Assembly: GCA_022844475.1 (NCBI GenBank)
Contig: JALHLR010000009.1
Coordinates: forward strand, 1-64,000
DNA from: Hyphomonadaceae bacterium
GTDB taxonomy: Bacteria; Pseudomonadota; Alphaproteobacteria; Caulobacterales; Hyphomonadaceae
Length of the DNA stretch: 64,000 nucleotides
Direction: 5' to 3'
Shown here: one piece after another, positions 1 through 8,930 of the stretch
Numbering within the stretch: position 1 is the stretch's first letter
Layout of the letters: each line of letters starts with the position of its first letter
Notes under the pieces: generated by a model
What the model saw: only the letters and a program-made list of their open reading frames with translations
Database searches by the model: none
What the model was told of the DNA's origin: nothing
Translations under genes and position numbers: made by a program

Positions 1-519
1 GCCCGACTCTGGGCGCCAGTGGCCGACGAGGCCGAGCACCAGCGTCATAGCAGCGATGCAGGACTTGGTTGCGGCGACGCTAGTCTCCGCCCCGGCCATA
101 AGCGGCAGCGTGACGTCCACGGCGGTCGTTAGCGGCGAAGCTACATCGTTGACCATGGCGATGCGCAGCACGTCAGGCCCCGTGGCGGCGCGGCAGAACC
201 CGACGAGGTCGGGGCTGCGACCCGACTGGGAGATGGCAAGCACGAGCGCTTTTTCAAGCTTGAGCTTCGCGCCGTAGATCGAGTGTACTGACGGTGCGAC
301 AGATACCGTTGGCAGGCCGAGGCGTGTCTCGAGGACATACTTGGCCAGCAGGGCCGCGGCATCGGAACTGCCGCGGCCGGCTGCCAGGATCAGGCGCGGT
401 TCGAGGGTACGGAGGCGGGTGCCGATTTCCGCAAGCTGCGCGCTGCAGAACTCCACCAGCCGCATCGCCACGGCCGGCGACTCCCGCGTTTCGCGCTCCA
501 TGAGGGTCATGTCGTTCAT
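1..519 (-). CDS. SIS-domain phosphosugar-binding protein (GlmS/AgaS-like), 3' end outside window
   Basis: Manual translation of the minus strand from ATG at 519 is open to base 1: MNDMTLMERETRESPAVAMRLVEFCSAQLAEIG...AAGRGSSDAAALLAKYVLETRLGLPTVS...AISQSGRSPDLVGFCRAA...AGAETSVAATKSCIAAMTLVLG; SIS motifs present. Missed by the ORF track because there is no in-window stop. Confidence 0.85.
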   Translation of the reverse strand, partial: MNDMTLMERETRESPAVAMRLVEFCSAQLAEIGTRLRTLEPRLILAAGRGSSDAAALLAKYVLETRLGLPTVSVAPSVHSIYGAKLKLEKALVLAISQSGRSPDLVGFCRAATGPDVLRIAMVNDVASPLTTAVDVTLPLMAGAETSVAATKSCIAAMTLVLGLVGHWRPESG

Positions 520-581
520 CAGGCGAGAGAATGGACCAATCCGCGCGAGGCGACAAATCCTCGTCCGCGCGCGCCGACCAG

Positions 582-1352
582 CTAGAGCGAGAACTGTTCG
601 CGAAGAATGCGTTCGTCGAGGGCGTGGCCTTCGTCGAAGAGCATGGTCATCGGCTTGCTGCGGTCCTCGCGGATGACCACATGGGCGACGTTGCGCACTT
701 CCTGCGTGTCGGCCGAGGCGGAGACGGGGCGGCGGTCCGCTTCCAGCACCTCTATCTCGACGCGTGCATCCGCGCTCACCAGCGCGCCGCGCCAGCGCCG
801 GGGACGGAAGGGAGAGATTGGCGTCAGCGCCATCACATTCGCGCCGATCGGCAGGATCGGGCCGTGCGCCGAGAGATTGTAGGCGGTCGATCCGGCAGGT
901 GTGGCGACCAAGGCGCCGTCGGCCGACAGCTCCGCAAGTCGTTCCTTCCCGTCGACCATGATCCGCAGTTTCGCGGTTTGTGGGCTCTGGCGCAGCAGTG
1001 AGACCTCGTTGATCGCCAGCTTGATCGCCGTGGTTCCATCGACGCCTGTGGCGCTCATTTCGAGCGGGTGGATCACCTGTTTCACAGCCGCGTTCAGCCG
1101 TTCGGGTAGGCCGCCCTCCGTGTATTCGTTCATCAGGAAGCCCACCGTTCCGCGGTGCATCCCGTAAACGGGCAGACGATCCGAGAAGCGTTCCCGCAGC
1201 GTGTCCAGCATCCAGCCATCGCCGCCCAGGGCAACCACAACGTCAGCCCCGTCGAGCGGGGCCTGGCCATAACGCCGGGTCATGGTCTCGAGGGCTGTCC
1301 GGGCCTCCGGTTTGCCTGAGGCGGCGAAGTGAATTCTGGGGTCGGCGCTCAT
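582..1352 (-). CDS. nadK: NAD kinase
   Basis: 256 aa; VVVALGGDGWMLDTLR, INEVSLLRQSP, SADGALVATPAGSTAYNLSAHGPIL motifs. Confidence 0.93.
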   Translation of the reverse strand: MSADPRIHFAASGKPEARTALETMTRRYGQAPLDGADVVVALGGDGWMLDTLRERFSDRLPVYGMHRGTVGFLMNEYTEGGLPERLNAAVKQVIHPLEMSATGVDGTTAIKLAINEVSLLRQSPQTAKLRIMVDGKERLAELSADGALVATPAGSTAYNLSAHGPILPIGANVMALTPISPFRPRRWRGALVSADARVEIEVLEADRRPVSASADTQEVRNVAHVVIREDRSKPMTMLFDEGHALDERILREQFSL

Positions 1353-1456
1353 GCAGGCTCCCGTTGGGCAGGACAGCTATATGCCCGATTTCCCCAAGGC
1401 GACAGAATGACTTTCGCCCTGAACCGGTCTAGGTTTCGCGCCACAGGAGACAACGC

Positions 1457-2227
1457 ATGGCAGACGATCTGAGAGCCGTGAGCATCAAGGACAGGTGCAG
1501 CGCTGAAGAATGGCAGGCCCGGGTGGAGCTTGCCGCCCTGTACCGGCTGGTCGCCCTCTATGGCTGGGACGACATGATCTTCACCCATATCTCGGCCCGC
1601 GTGCCGGGTCCGGAGCATCATTTCCTTATCAATCCTTACGGCTATTTCTTCAACGAGATCACAGCATCCTCGCTGGTGAAGATCGATCTTGACGGGAATG
1701 TCGTCGAGCCGACGGAGCACATGATCAATCCGGCGGGCTTCACGATCCACTCGGCTATCCACGCAGCGCGCGAGGATGCGAAGTTCGTGCTGCACGTCCA
1801 CACCGACGCGGGCATCGCCGTGGCTTCCACAAAGGAGGGCCTGCTTCCGATCAGCCAGCATGCGCTTATCGTTCTGCCGAACCTTGCCTATCATGATTAT
1901 GAGGGCATCGCGCTTGATCTTGATGAGCGTGAGCGGCTGGTTGCCGACCTTGGCGACAAGAACGCGATGATGCTTTGGAACCACGGCACGCTGGCCGTGG
2001 GGGCGACGGCCGCGCAATGCTGGACGCAGATCTTCTTCCTTGAGCGCGCGTGTCAGATCCAGGTCATGGCTTCGGCGCAGGGGCGCGAGCAGCTGCGTAT
2101 CGCTCCCGATCATGCGATCGAAACTGTGAAGCAGCAGCAGGCGATGGCTTCTGGCATGGGCGCGATGCTCGCCTGGCCGGGCTGCCTTCGGAAGCTTGAT
2201 CGCGAGTCACCAGGGTACGACAGCTAA
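1457..2227 (+). CDS. Class II aldolase/adducin family protein
   Basis: 256 aa; ALYRLVALYGWDDMIFTHISARVPGPEHHFLINPYGYFFNEITASSLVKID, HVHTDAGIAV, LWNHGTLAVG typical of the family. Confidence 0.9.
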   Translation: MADDLRAVSIKDRCSAEEWQARVELAALYRLVALYGWDDMIFTHISARVPGPEHHFLINPYGYFFNEITASSLVKIDLDGNVVEPTEHMINPAGFTIHSAIHAAREDAKFVLHVHTDAGIAVASTKEGLLPISQHALIVLPNLAYHDYEGIALDLDERERLVADLGDKNAMMLWNHGTLAVGATAAQCWTQIFFLERACQIQVMASAQGREQLRIAPDHAIETVKQQQAMASGMGAMLAWPGCLRKLDRESPGYDS

Positions 2228-2280
2228 GAGAGACGGACCGGGGGGGCAGGTTTCCAAGGCGCGCGCGGTGGCGCGGTGTC

Positions 2281-2832
2281 TTGCTTGTTGCAGCGGGTGG
2301 CAGGGTTGCGCCGAACGCTCATGCCGGAGCGCGGACGCTCGCCAGGGGCATGCAGAAATGGTTCGCGACGATCTCGCGCGAGGACGCGATATCGGGCATG
2401 CGCAGCGCACAGCTGATTTCAGCGATCGGGACCGCATTCAATGCGTGGGGTCGCGAGGGGTTGGTAAACTTCGAAGCTGGCCGGAGATCACGCGGCGGTT
2501 GTGACCGATCTGTACTTGAGATCTCCAGCGGCTACGAATTTGCGCCCTACTGCATGCTCAGGTTCAGGTCGTGGAGCGAAGGAGGGGCGGAAACCGGCAG
2601 CGCCAAGGCCGAAAGCATGCTGGACTACGACTTCGATATCGGTTCAGCCGGCGTCGGATGGAGCATGGAAGTCTCGGGGATTTCGACGAAAAGGTCTCGG
2701 TTCGGGTGGCCAGCGGTTCGTTCTGAAGGTCCCGCCAATGCCGACTTTGGAGACTTGCCGCCACACAGCCGTTTGTTAACATCCCTCGCGAAGGATGCGA
2801 ATCATTCGAGATATGACGCAAACTGTGCATGA
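2281..2832 (+). CDS. Doubtful hypothetical ORF (183 aa)
   Basis: Only sizeable forward ORF in the 600-bp gap between the aldolase and the Hpt gene; overlaps the next start by 4 nt; no family recognised. Confidence 0.25.
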   Translation: MLVAAGGRVAPNAHAGARTLARGMQKWFATISREDAISGMRSAQLISAIGTAFNAWGREGLVNFEAGRRSRGGCDRSVLEISSGYEFAPYCMLRFRSWSEGGAETGSAKAESMLDYDFDIGSAGVGWSMEVSGISTKRSRFGWPAVRSEGPANADFGDLPPHSRLLTSLAKDANHSRYDANCA

Positions 2833-3347
2833 ACGGGTGGGACATGGCCAGACAGAAGCCCATCGAAGTCATCACGCCCCCCAACGTGCTGAAAACGAAA
2901 ATCGGCGGCGCCTTGCCGGCGCTGGACCAGAAGGCGATCGCCCGCGCCGAAGCCGCGCTGGAGAAAATGTCGTCGCAATTTGCCGAGTGGATCAAGGAAG
3001 AACTAGAGCGTTTGCTGGAAGCCTGGGGCGCATATGAAGCGGCGCCAGGTACACCGGTCTCGCGCAATGAGCTTCATCGCCGCGCGCATGATCTCAAGGG
3101 CCTGGCTCCGACCTATGGCTATCCGCTGGTCGGCCGCATTTGCTCATCGCTGTGCAAGCTGACGGGCGACGAGTACGGCGAGATCCAAGCGCCTGACAAG
3201 CTGCTGAAGGCGCATGTGGATGCGGTGAAGGCGGCGGTGCTCGGCAAGATCATGGGCGCTGATCATCCGGTCGGCCTTGCACTGGCTGCCGAGCTTGAGG
3301 CGCAGAGCAAGGCTCTCATCGCTTCGCAGATCGAGCAGCAGGGCTGA
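2829..3347 (+). CDS. Hpt (histidine phosphotransfer) domain protein
   Basis: 172 aa helical protein with HRRAHDLKGLAPTYGYPLVGRICSSLCKL; contains the HxxKG phosphotransfer motif. Start may be at a downstream ATG. Confidence 0.75.
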   Translation: MNGWDMARQKPIEVITPPNVLKTKIGGALPALDQKAIARAEAALEKMSSQFAEWIKEELERLLEAWGAYEAAPGTPVSRNELHRRAHDLKGLAPTYGYPLVGRICSSLCKLTGDEYGEIQAPDKLLKAHVDAVKAAVLGKIMGADHPVGLALAAELEAQSKALIASQIEQQG

Positions 3348-3349
3348 AC

Positions 3350-4129
3350 TCAGCCCGCAACGTCCTTCATCCGTTCTTCGGTCAGCCCGTAGCCCGCCTC
3401 GGCCGGGATCACGAGGACCTTTCCGTCTGCGCGGTCGTGTACCTGCGGTTCGACTGTGACGACCGTGCGCGAGCGCGCCTGGGACTCGGCGTCGGCTGCG
3501 CTGGAAGCGCGGCCGAGGACTTCGAGGTTCAGCCGTGTCGGGAACATCAGCTTGGCCTGGCCTTCGCGTCGTCGGGCGAGCAGGACGTCGGGCGATACCC
3601 ATTCATGATCAACGGCCTCGCGGCCATCGTGGCGGACGATCTGCGCTGCAGGGCAACGAACGAGAAAGAAGTGCGTGTCGAAGCGGCGGGGTTCGAAGCC
3701 GGGCGTGATCCAGTGGGCGAAAGGGACGAGGCGGTCCAGGATCAGGCGCAGGCCGGCGTCGCGGACCAGAGAAAGAAAGCGTGCAGGGTCTGCCTCCACG
3801 TCGGCGCGAAGTGAATCAAAGGTTGAGAAGGCTTCTGCGTCGAGTTCGTCACCGGCCACTGTCGCCAGCAGAAGACCGGACTCCTCGAATACCTCGCGTG
3901 CCGCCGCGATACGTAGCGAACGCTGGTAATGATCGTAACTGCCGTCCGACAGCTCGTCCCAGAGCGGATCGGCGTCGGCGGGGGCGACCTTTCCGCCGGG
4001 AAACACCCAGGCGCTTGCGCCAAACGCCATCCCTGCGCTGCGGCGGACCATCAGGACCTCCAGATCGGGCGCATCCCGGACGATCAGCACGGTGGCGGCG
4101 GGTTTGGGGCGGTCGGCGCTGTCGCTCAT
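3350..4129 (-). CDS. NUDIX hydrolase (NUDT19-like, with insertion in the Nudix box)
   Basis: 259 aa; ASAWVFPGGKVAPADADPLW...AAAREVFEESGLLL. Confidence 0.88.
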   Translation of the reverse strand: MSDSADRPKPAATVLIVRDAPDLEVLMVRRSAGMAFGASAWVFPGGKVAPADADPLWDELSDGSYDHYQRSLRIAAAREVFEESGLLLATVAGDELDAEAFSTFDSLRADVEADPARFLSLVRDAGLRLILDRLVPFAHWITPGFEPRRFDTHFFLVRCPAAQIVRHDGREAVDHEWVSPDVLLARRREGQAKLMFPTRLNLEVLGRASSAADAESQARSRTVVTVEPQVHDRADGKVLVIPAEAGYGLTEERMKDVAG

Positions 4130-4255
4130 GAAGACTCCGTAAATCCTCGAAACTGCCGAACGATTTGATGAAAATTCACCGATCGCGTTTCGGCGGACCT
4201 TCAGGCTGGTCTGTTATCTAACGGGACAACTCAGCACCTCCAGCGAGACCCCGCA

Positions 4256-4954
4256 ATGACCACTGCACGCGCATCCCACCTGCGGCTTGTCGTGACCGAA
4301 CCGGTTGCCCCGGTCGAGCGCAAGCCCCGGCTGCGATTCCGTCCGGTCGTTCGACTTGCCGATGGCGAGGCGTTCGGCATGCAGGCCGAGGCTGACATCA
4401 GTTTCGAGGACACATTCCGGCCTCGCCACCTATCGGATGCGGCTCATCCGTCGGCGGCGGGCTGGCTCGGCGACCTGATCGAGCGCGCGGGACGTCTGGC
4501 TCAGGAGACCGGGGCCAATCACCGCCCGCTGTCGATCTCGGCCCCTATGGCGGCGCTGGCCGACACGGATGCGCCGATGGCTGCTGAAGCCGGGGCTGCC
4601 CGCGCTGGCATCCTGCCGCAGGAGATCCGGATCGATTTCTGCGATGCATCCGTATCGGCGCTCGACGATCTCGCGCTGGACCGGGTGGACTCTTTCCGCC
4701 GCAGGGGATTCCGCGTTGGCCTGGATGCTCGCAAATCATGGCGGACGCCGATGGGCGCCCGCGCTCGGATGACGTTCGAAGCCGTTCGCCTTGATCCGTC
4801 GCGCTGCGAGGCGCTCGACATTCCGATGTCGCGGCTGGAAGTGGCTGCGGCGGATGGCATCGCGCTGATCGCAGAGAATGTCCGCTGGCGCGACACCGAC
4901 AAGCTCGCCGAACTGGGCGTCAGCTTCGCGCTTGCTCCGCGCGCCGACAGCTAG
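4256..4954 (+). CDS. Degenerate EAL-domain-like protein
   Basis: 232 aa; RFRPVVRLADGEAFGMQAEADI, IRIDFCDASVSALDDLALDRVDSFRRRGFRVGLDARK, FEAVRLDPSRC follow EAL domain order without the canonical EAL/DDFG residues. Confidence 0.55.
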   Translation: MTTARASHLRLVVTEPVAPVERKPRLRFRPVVRLADGEAFGMQAEADISFEDTFRPRHLSDAAHPSAAGWLGDLIERAGRLAQETGANHRPLSISAPMAALADTDAPMAAEAGAARAGILPQEIRIDFCDASVSALDDLALDRVDSFRRRGFRVGLDARKSWRTPMGARARMTFEAVRLDPSRCEALDIPMSRLEVAAADGIALIAENVRWRDTDKLAELGVSFALAPRADS

Positions 4955-4967
4955 GCGCGGAGAAGCT

Positions 4968-5008
4968 ATCCCTGCCGCGGAGAGGCGGGGTTGGTGTGGT
5001 TGGTGTGC
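4968..5008 (+). repeat. Dispersed intergenic repeat, copy A
   Basis: atccctgccgcggagaggcggggttggtgtggttggtgtgc matches 49957-49997 at 35/41 ungapped positions. Confidence 0.55.
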
Positions 5009-5374
5009 ATGCACCGATTTGGCGGCCGCAGAATTTATCATGCCCCGTGCGGGCTGCCGGATCGCACATTCTGCACGATACTCAAGCACCGTTTCGATCC
5101 AGCGATCGAGAGGCGGCGGGGTCCTTACTTCGTATGATGCGGGGCGTGCTCGTCTCATGCGGCCGATAACGCGGCTGTACGCAAAAGGGCTGGACAGAGT
5201 GTTTTTCGCGAACTCCGTGTCCTGCACGTTTTTCGTATAGGGCTTTGAATTGTCTTGAGAGGCCGGGGTCCCTTTTTCCCAAAAAAGTGCGCGTCTCCGG
5301 GAGAGGTGCGGTTTCGTCAGAAGTGTTGCCTTGCCGACAAGTCCATTTCGTCATGTCAGCTGGCATGCGCTCAG

Positions 5375-5404
5375 CCTCTCCCGATCGCGTGGCGATCGAG
5401 AGAG
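5375..5404 (-). terminator. Stem-loop downstream of PQQ-ADH gene
   Basis: ctctcccgatcgc-gtg-gcgatcgagagag: 7 bp perfect plus 5 bp after one mismatch; no U-tract. Confidence 0.45.
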
Positions 5405-5432
5405 ACAAGCACGGAGGTGCGGCAAACTCAGG

Positions 5433-7619
5433 CTATGGCCTCGCGGCGGCTTCCTGCGCGGCCTTCTCGTCGTTGGCGCGCTTGATGACGTAGGCGAGGA
5501 TGGCGTCCGTCTGTTCCTCGGTAAGCGTCGCCTTGAAGCCAGGCATGCCGCGCTGGGCGCGGTCGCCCTCGCGCACGGCGCCGTTCCAGCCGCCGCGTGC
5601 GTTGAGCAGCGCGGAGTAGCGGAGGTCCGGCGCGATTGATCCGGCGGCGGGCACGGATTGGGCGCCGTGGCAGACGGCGCAGTTGGCGCCGTACAGCATC
5701 TCGCCGGACGCGACGGTCTCGTTGCTGGCGGTGAGCAGGGGCGGGTCGATTTTCACCTGCACGGGTGCGCCCGACGCTGTCGTCGTCGGCATCTCGGTGG
5801 GCAGGGCCGCTGCGCCGCCGATGCGGTAGACGAGGATACGGGAGTTGTTGGCGCTACTTGGGACAGTGCGCTTCTGGCCGACGGGGAGGCCGCGGGCACC
5901 GACGAGGATGGCGACCTGCTGCTGTCCATCGACGGTAAAGGTCGCAGGCGCGGCGACGACTTTCGCCTGCGTTGAAGCGCCCCAGAGTTTCTTGCCGGTG
6001 CGGGCGTCGTAGGCGTTGAACTCGCCGGCGTGGTTGCCGGAGAAGACGAGATTGCCCGATGTGGCCATCACGCCGGTGCCGCCGCGCGGGTCGGTGTTCT
6101 GGACGCGCCAGACTTCCTTGGCCGCGATCGGATCCCACGCGATGAGATAGGCTTCCGTGGTCGGCGCCTTGCCGGTGGCGATGACAGGGGTGACGCCAGA
6201 GGCGGCGTTGAAGCCGATGCCGGTGTTCCAGCCCTTGAGGTTCACTTCGAACTTATCGGGCGAGGCGTAGGTGGACGACGAGACGTGCACCGACAGGTAG
6301 ACATAGCCTGTCTCCGGGCTGAACGAGATCGGGTGCCAGTTGTGCATGCCGAGGGCGGCTGGCGCGACGATGGCTGGCTTGCCCGTGATGTCGAAGCGGG
6401 CTTCGGGGACCTCAACCGGGCGGCCGGTCTTCATGTCGACATGCGTCGCCCAGGTGAGCGGCGCGAACTTTTCGGCGCTGAGCAGTTTGCCCGTCTTTGC
6501 GTCGAGCACGTAGAAGAAGCCGTTCTTCGGCGCCTGCATCACGACGCGGCGCTTGCCTTCCGGATAGTTCAGGTCGGCGACCATGATCGGCTGCGTGGCC
6601 GTATAGTCCCAGGTCTCGCCCGGGGTGGTTTGATAGTGCCACTTGTACTTGCCGGTGTTCGGGTCGAGCGCGACGATCGAGGAGAGGAACAGGTTGTCGC
6701 CACCGCCGGGCGAGCGATACTTCTGGTTCCACGGCGTGCCGTTGCCTGTGCCGACATAAATGGTGTCGAGATCGGGATCGTAGGCCATGCCGTCCCACAA
6801 CGTGCCGCCGCCGCCGAGCTTCCAGAACTCGCCGTTCCAGGTCTTGCGAGCTTCCACGAGTTCGGGCTGTTCGTCGCCATTGGCCGGATCGCCGGGCACG
6901 GAATACCAGCGCCACGCCTGCTCACCAGTCTCTGCGTCGTAGGCGGTGATATAGCCGCGCACACGGTATTCGGCGCCACCATTGCCGATGATGACCTTGC
7001 CCTTCACCACGCGCGGTACGCCTGTGATCGTGTAGGGGAGCGAGGTGTCGGTGGTTTGCTTCTCCCAAACCACTTTGCCGGTCTTGCCATCAAGCGCGAT
7101 CAGGCGGCCGTCGAGGACGCCGACATAGATCTTGCCGTTCCAGGCTGCGACGCCGCGATTGACAACATCGCAGCAGGCATCAGCGCCCTTGGCGCGGTCG
7201 ATCTTCGGATCGTAGGCCCAGAGCTGCGAGCCGGTGCGGATGTCGTAGGCCTTCACCATCGACCATGCGGTAGTGAGGTACATCACGCCGTCGACGACGA
7301 CAGGGGTGGATTCCTGCCCGCGCTCAGTGTCGACGTCGGCATACCAGGCGAGGCCGAGTTTCGAGACGTTGGTGTCGTTGATCTGGTCGAGCGGGCTGAA
7401 GCGCTGTTCGCGATAGTCGCGCCCGGCCGCCAGCCACGAGCCCGGCTCGTTGTCGGCGTTGATCAGGCGCTGCGCAGTCACGGCGGCGGCGCCCATCTGG
7501 TTGACAGTGGCGGCTGATTCCATCGACCCGGATGGCGGGTTGGTGCAGCCAGCAATGCCCAGCAGCAGGGCGGGCGCAGCGACAGCCAGCGACAACAAGT
7601 GAGCGCGCATTCGGGACAT
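5433..7619 (-). CDS. PQQ-dependent quinohemoprotein alcohol dehydrogenase with C-terminal cytochrome c
   Basis: 728 aa lipoprotein; W-motif propeller repeats, vicinal Cys pair DACCDVVNRG, C-terminal CAVCH haem motif. Confidence 0.93.
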   Translation of the reverse strand: MSRMRAHLLSLAVAAPALLLGIAGCTNPPSGSMESAATVNQMGAAAVTAQRLINADNEPGSWLAAGRDYREQRFSPLDQINDTNVSKLGLAWYADVDTERGQESTPVVVDGVMYLTTAWSMVKAYDIRTGSQLWAYDPKIDRAKGADACCDVVNRGVAAWNGKIYVGVLDGRLIALDGKTGKVVWEKQTTDTSLPYTITGVPRVVKGKVIIGNGGAEYRVRGYITAYDAETGEQAWRWYSVPGDPANGDEQPELVEARKTWNGEFWKLGGGGTLWDGMAYDPDLDTIYVGTGNGTPWNQKYRSPGGGDNLFLSSIVALDPNTGKYKWHYQTTPGETWDYTATQPIMVADLNYPEGKRRVVMQAPKNGFFYVLDAKTGKLLSAEKFAPLTWATHVDMKTGRPVEVPEARFDITGKPAIVAPAALGMHNWHPISFSPETGYVYLSVHVSSSTYASPDKFEVNLKGWNTGIGFNAASGVTPVIATGKAPTTEAYLIAWDPIAAKEVWRVQNTDPRGGTGVMATSGNLVFSGNHAGEFNAYDARTGKKLWGASTQAKVVAAPATFTVDGQQQVAILVGARGLPVGQKRTVPSSANNSRILVYRIGGAAALPTEMPTTTASGAPVQVKIDPPLLTASNETVASGEMLYGANCAVCHGAQSVPAAGSIAPDLRYSALLNARGGWNGAVREGDRAQRGMPGFKATLTEEQTDAILAYVIKRANDEKAAQEAAARP

Positions 7620-7790
7620 CTCCTCCGCGGGCCTGTTTCGGCCCTTTTTGTTCTGCCTGAACGGAGCATCTCGTGGACACCCGACCCCGCCCGGCTACCC
7701 CCAAACTAGAAGGGCGCGCCGGATGCGGCAATACGCTAGAGTTTCCACGATGCCGCAGCGCAGCGGGCGGGCGCGGGCGAGGGGTACAGG

Positions 7791-8234
7791 ATGACCGGCC
7801 GTCTTGAGGCAATTGCGACCAAGGCGGCCAAGCGCGCGCCAATCGTCCAGGCGGATCGCGCAAACGTGTCCATCGCCACGGGCGTCGAGGGGGATTTCCG
7901 CGGCAGACAGAAGGCCCGACAGGTGACGGTGCTGTTCGCGGAGGACTGGGCGGCGGCCGTGGCGGGGCTGGATCCTGCCGCGCCGTGGACGGTCAGGCGG
8001 GCGACCCTGCTGGTGGCTGGGGTGCGCAATCCCCAGCGTGTCGGAGACGTGCTGGCGGTTGGCGATGTCCGTCTGGTGGTGACAGGCGAGACGCAGCCCT
8101 GCGTTCGCATGGACGAGCAGATGCCCGGCCTGTGGGCTGCGCTGCGCGCGGACTGGCGCGGCGGCGTAACGGCGCGGGTGATCGCTGGCGGTGATATCAG
8201 CGTCGGAGATTTGGCGAGGTGGGTGGAGGGGTGA
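7791..8234 (+). CDS. MOSC domain-containing protein
   Basis: 147 aa; GVEGDFRGRQKARQVTVLFAEDW...GDVRLVVTGETQPCVRMDE. Confidence 0.8.
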   Translation: MTGRLEAIATKAAKRAPIVQADRANVSIATGVEGDFRGRQKARQVTVLFAEDWAAAVAGLDPAAPWTVRRATLLVAGVRNPQRVGDVLAVGDVRLVVTGETQPCVRMDEQMPGLWAALRADWRGGVTARVIAGGDISVGDLARWVEG

Positions 8235-8246
8235 GGCGCGGAGGAC

Positions 8247-8930
8247 TTACGGCGTAAGGAACAGCGTCCTCTCTCGTGCGCGCCGGTTGGCCAGCGCTTT
8301 CATCACCACGCCGTTCATCCTGTTCCACAGCAGGAAGGCGTTTGCTGCGCCCGGGCGGTCGTCGCCATTGACGCGCTTCACGATGGATGAGCCGCGGGTC
8401 TTGCCTGAGCCGACATTGTAGCAGAACGCTACCATCGCGCTGAACTCGTTGAGCGTGACGGGGACTTTCACGTACCGCTCGATCGCTTCCTCGCACCAGT
8501 GCAGGTCATCGCGCAGGAAGGCGTCGGCTTCTTCCTCGGTGATCACATCCTTTTCGCCCTCGAGCATCAGGTGGCCATAGCCGATCAGCCACAAGCCGCC
8601 GAGCTCGTAAGCCTCGAGCTGCAGCGTCTCTTCTTCCTTGATGATCTGCACGGCCGTGTGGTTCGTGTTATAGTAGCGCGGCATGTTGTGAACCGGCTGG
8701 GGGTCGAGCGCGTCGAGGAAGTTCACCTCCCCCGTCAGCGGTACGAGTGGTATGCCGCCTGCGGTTGGAATCGTGTCGCTCTCGACATCAGGGACGAGTG
8801 TTTCCGGCGCTGGCGCGGCGCCGGCTTCTGCGGGTGCCGCTTCCGCGCCTGCGCTGCGCGTTGCCGGCGAGCATGATACGGTGAGACTCGCGCCCAGGAT
8901 CGCGGCAAGCAGTCCCCTTGTGATCCCCAC
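8247..8930 (-). CDS. Lipoprotein with degenerate GH24 (lysozyme/SpmX-like muramidase) domain
   Basis: From GTG at 8930: VGITRGLLAAILGASLTVSC (lipobox) then IIKEEETLQLEAYELGGLWLIGYGH...FSAMVAFCYNVG...ALANRRARERTLFLTP. Longer ORF-track start (9044) looks like a spurious extension. Confidence 0.8.
   Translation of the reverse strand: MGITRGLLAAILGASLTVSCSPATRSAGAEAAPAEAGAAPAPETLVPDVESDTIPTAGGIPLVPLTGEVNFLDALDPQPVHNMPRYYNTNHTAVQIIKEEETLQLEAYELGGLWLIGYGHLMLEGEKDVITEEEADAFLRDDLHWCEEAIERYVKVPVTLNEFSAMVAFCYNVGSGKTRGSSIVKRVNGDDRPGAANAFLLWNRMNGVVMKALANRRARERTLFLTP

Noticed and set aside
2564-3067. 167-aa minus-strand ORF
   Set aside because: Overlaps the Hpt gene antisense; Ser/Arg-rich shadow-frame composition.
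6030-7517. 495-aa plus-strand ORF
   Set aside because: Antisense shadow of the PQQ alcohol dehydrogenase.
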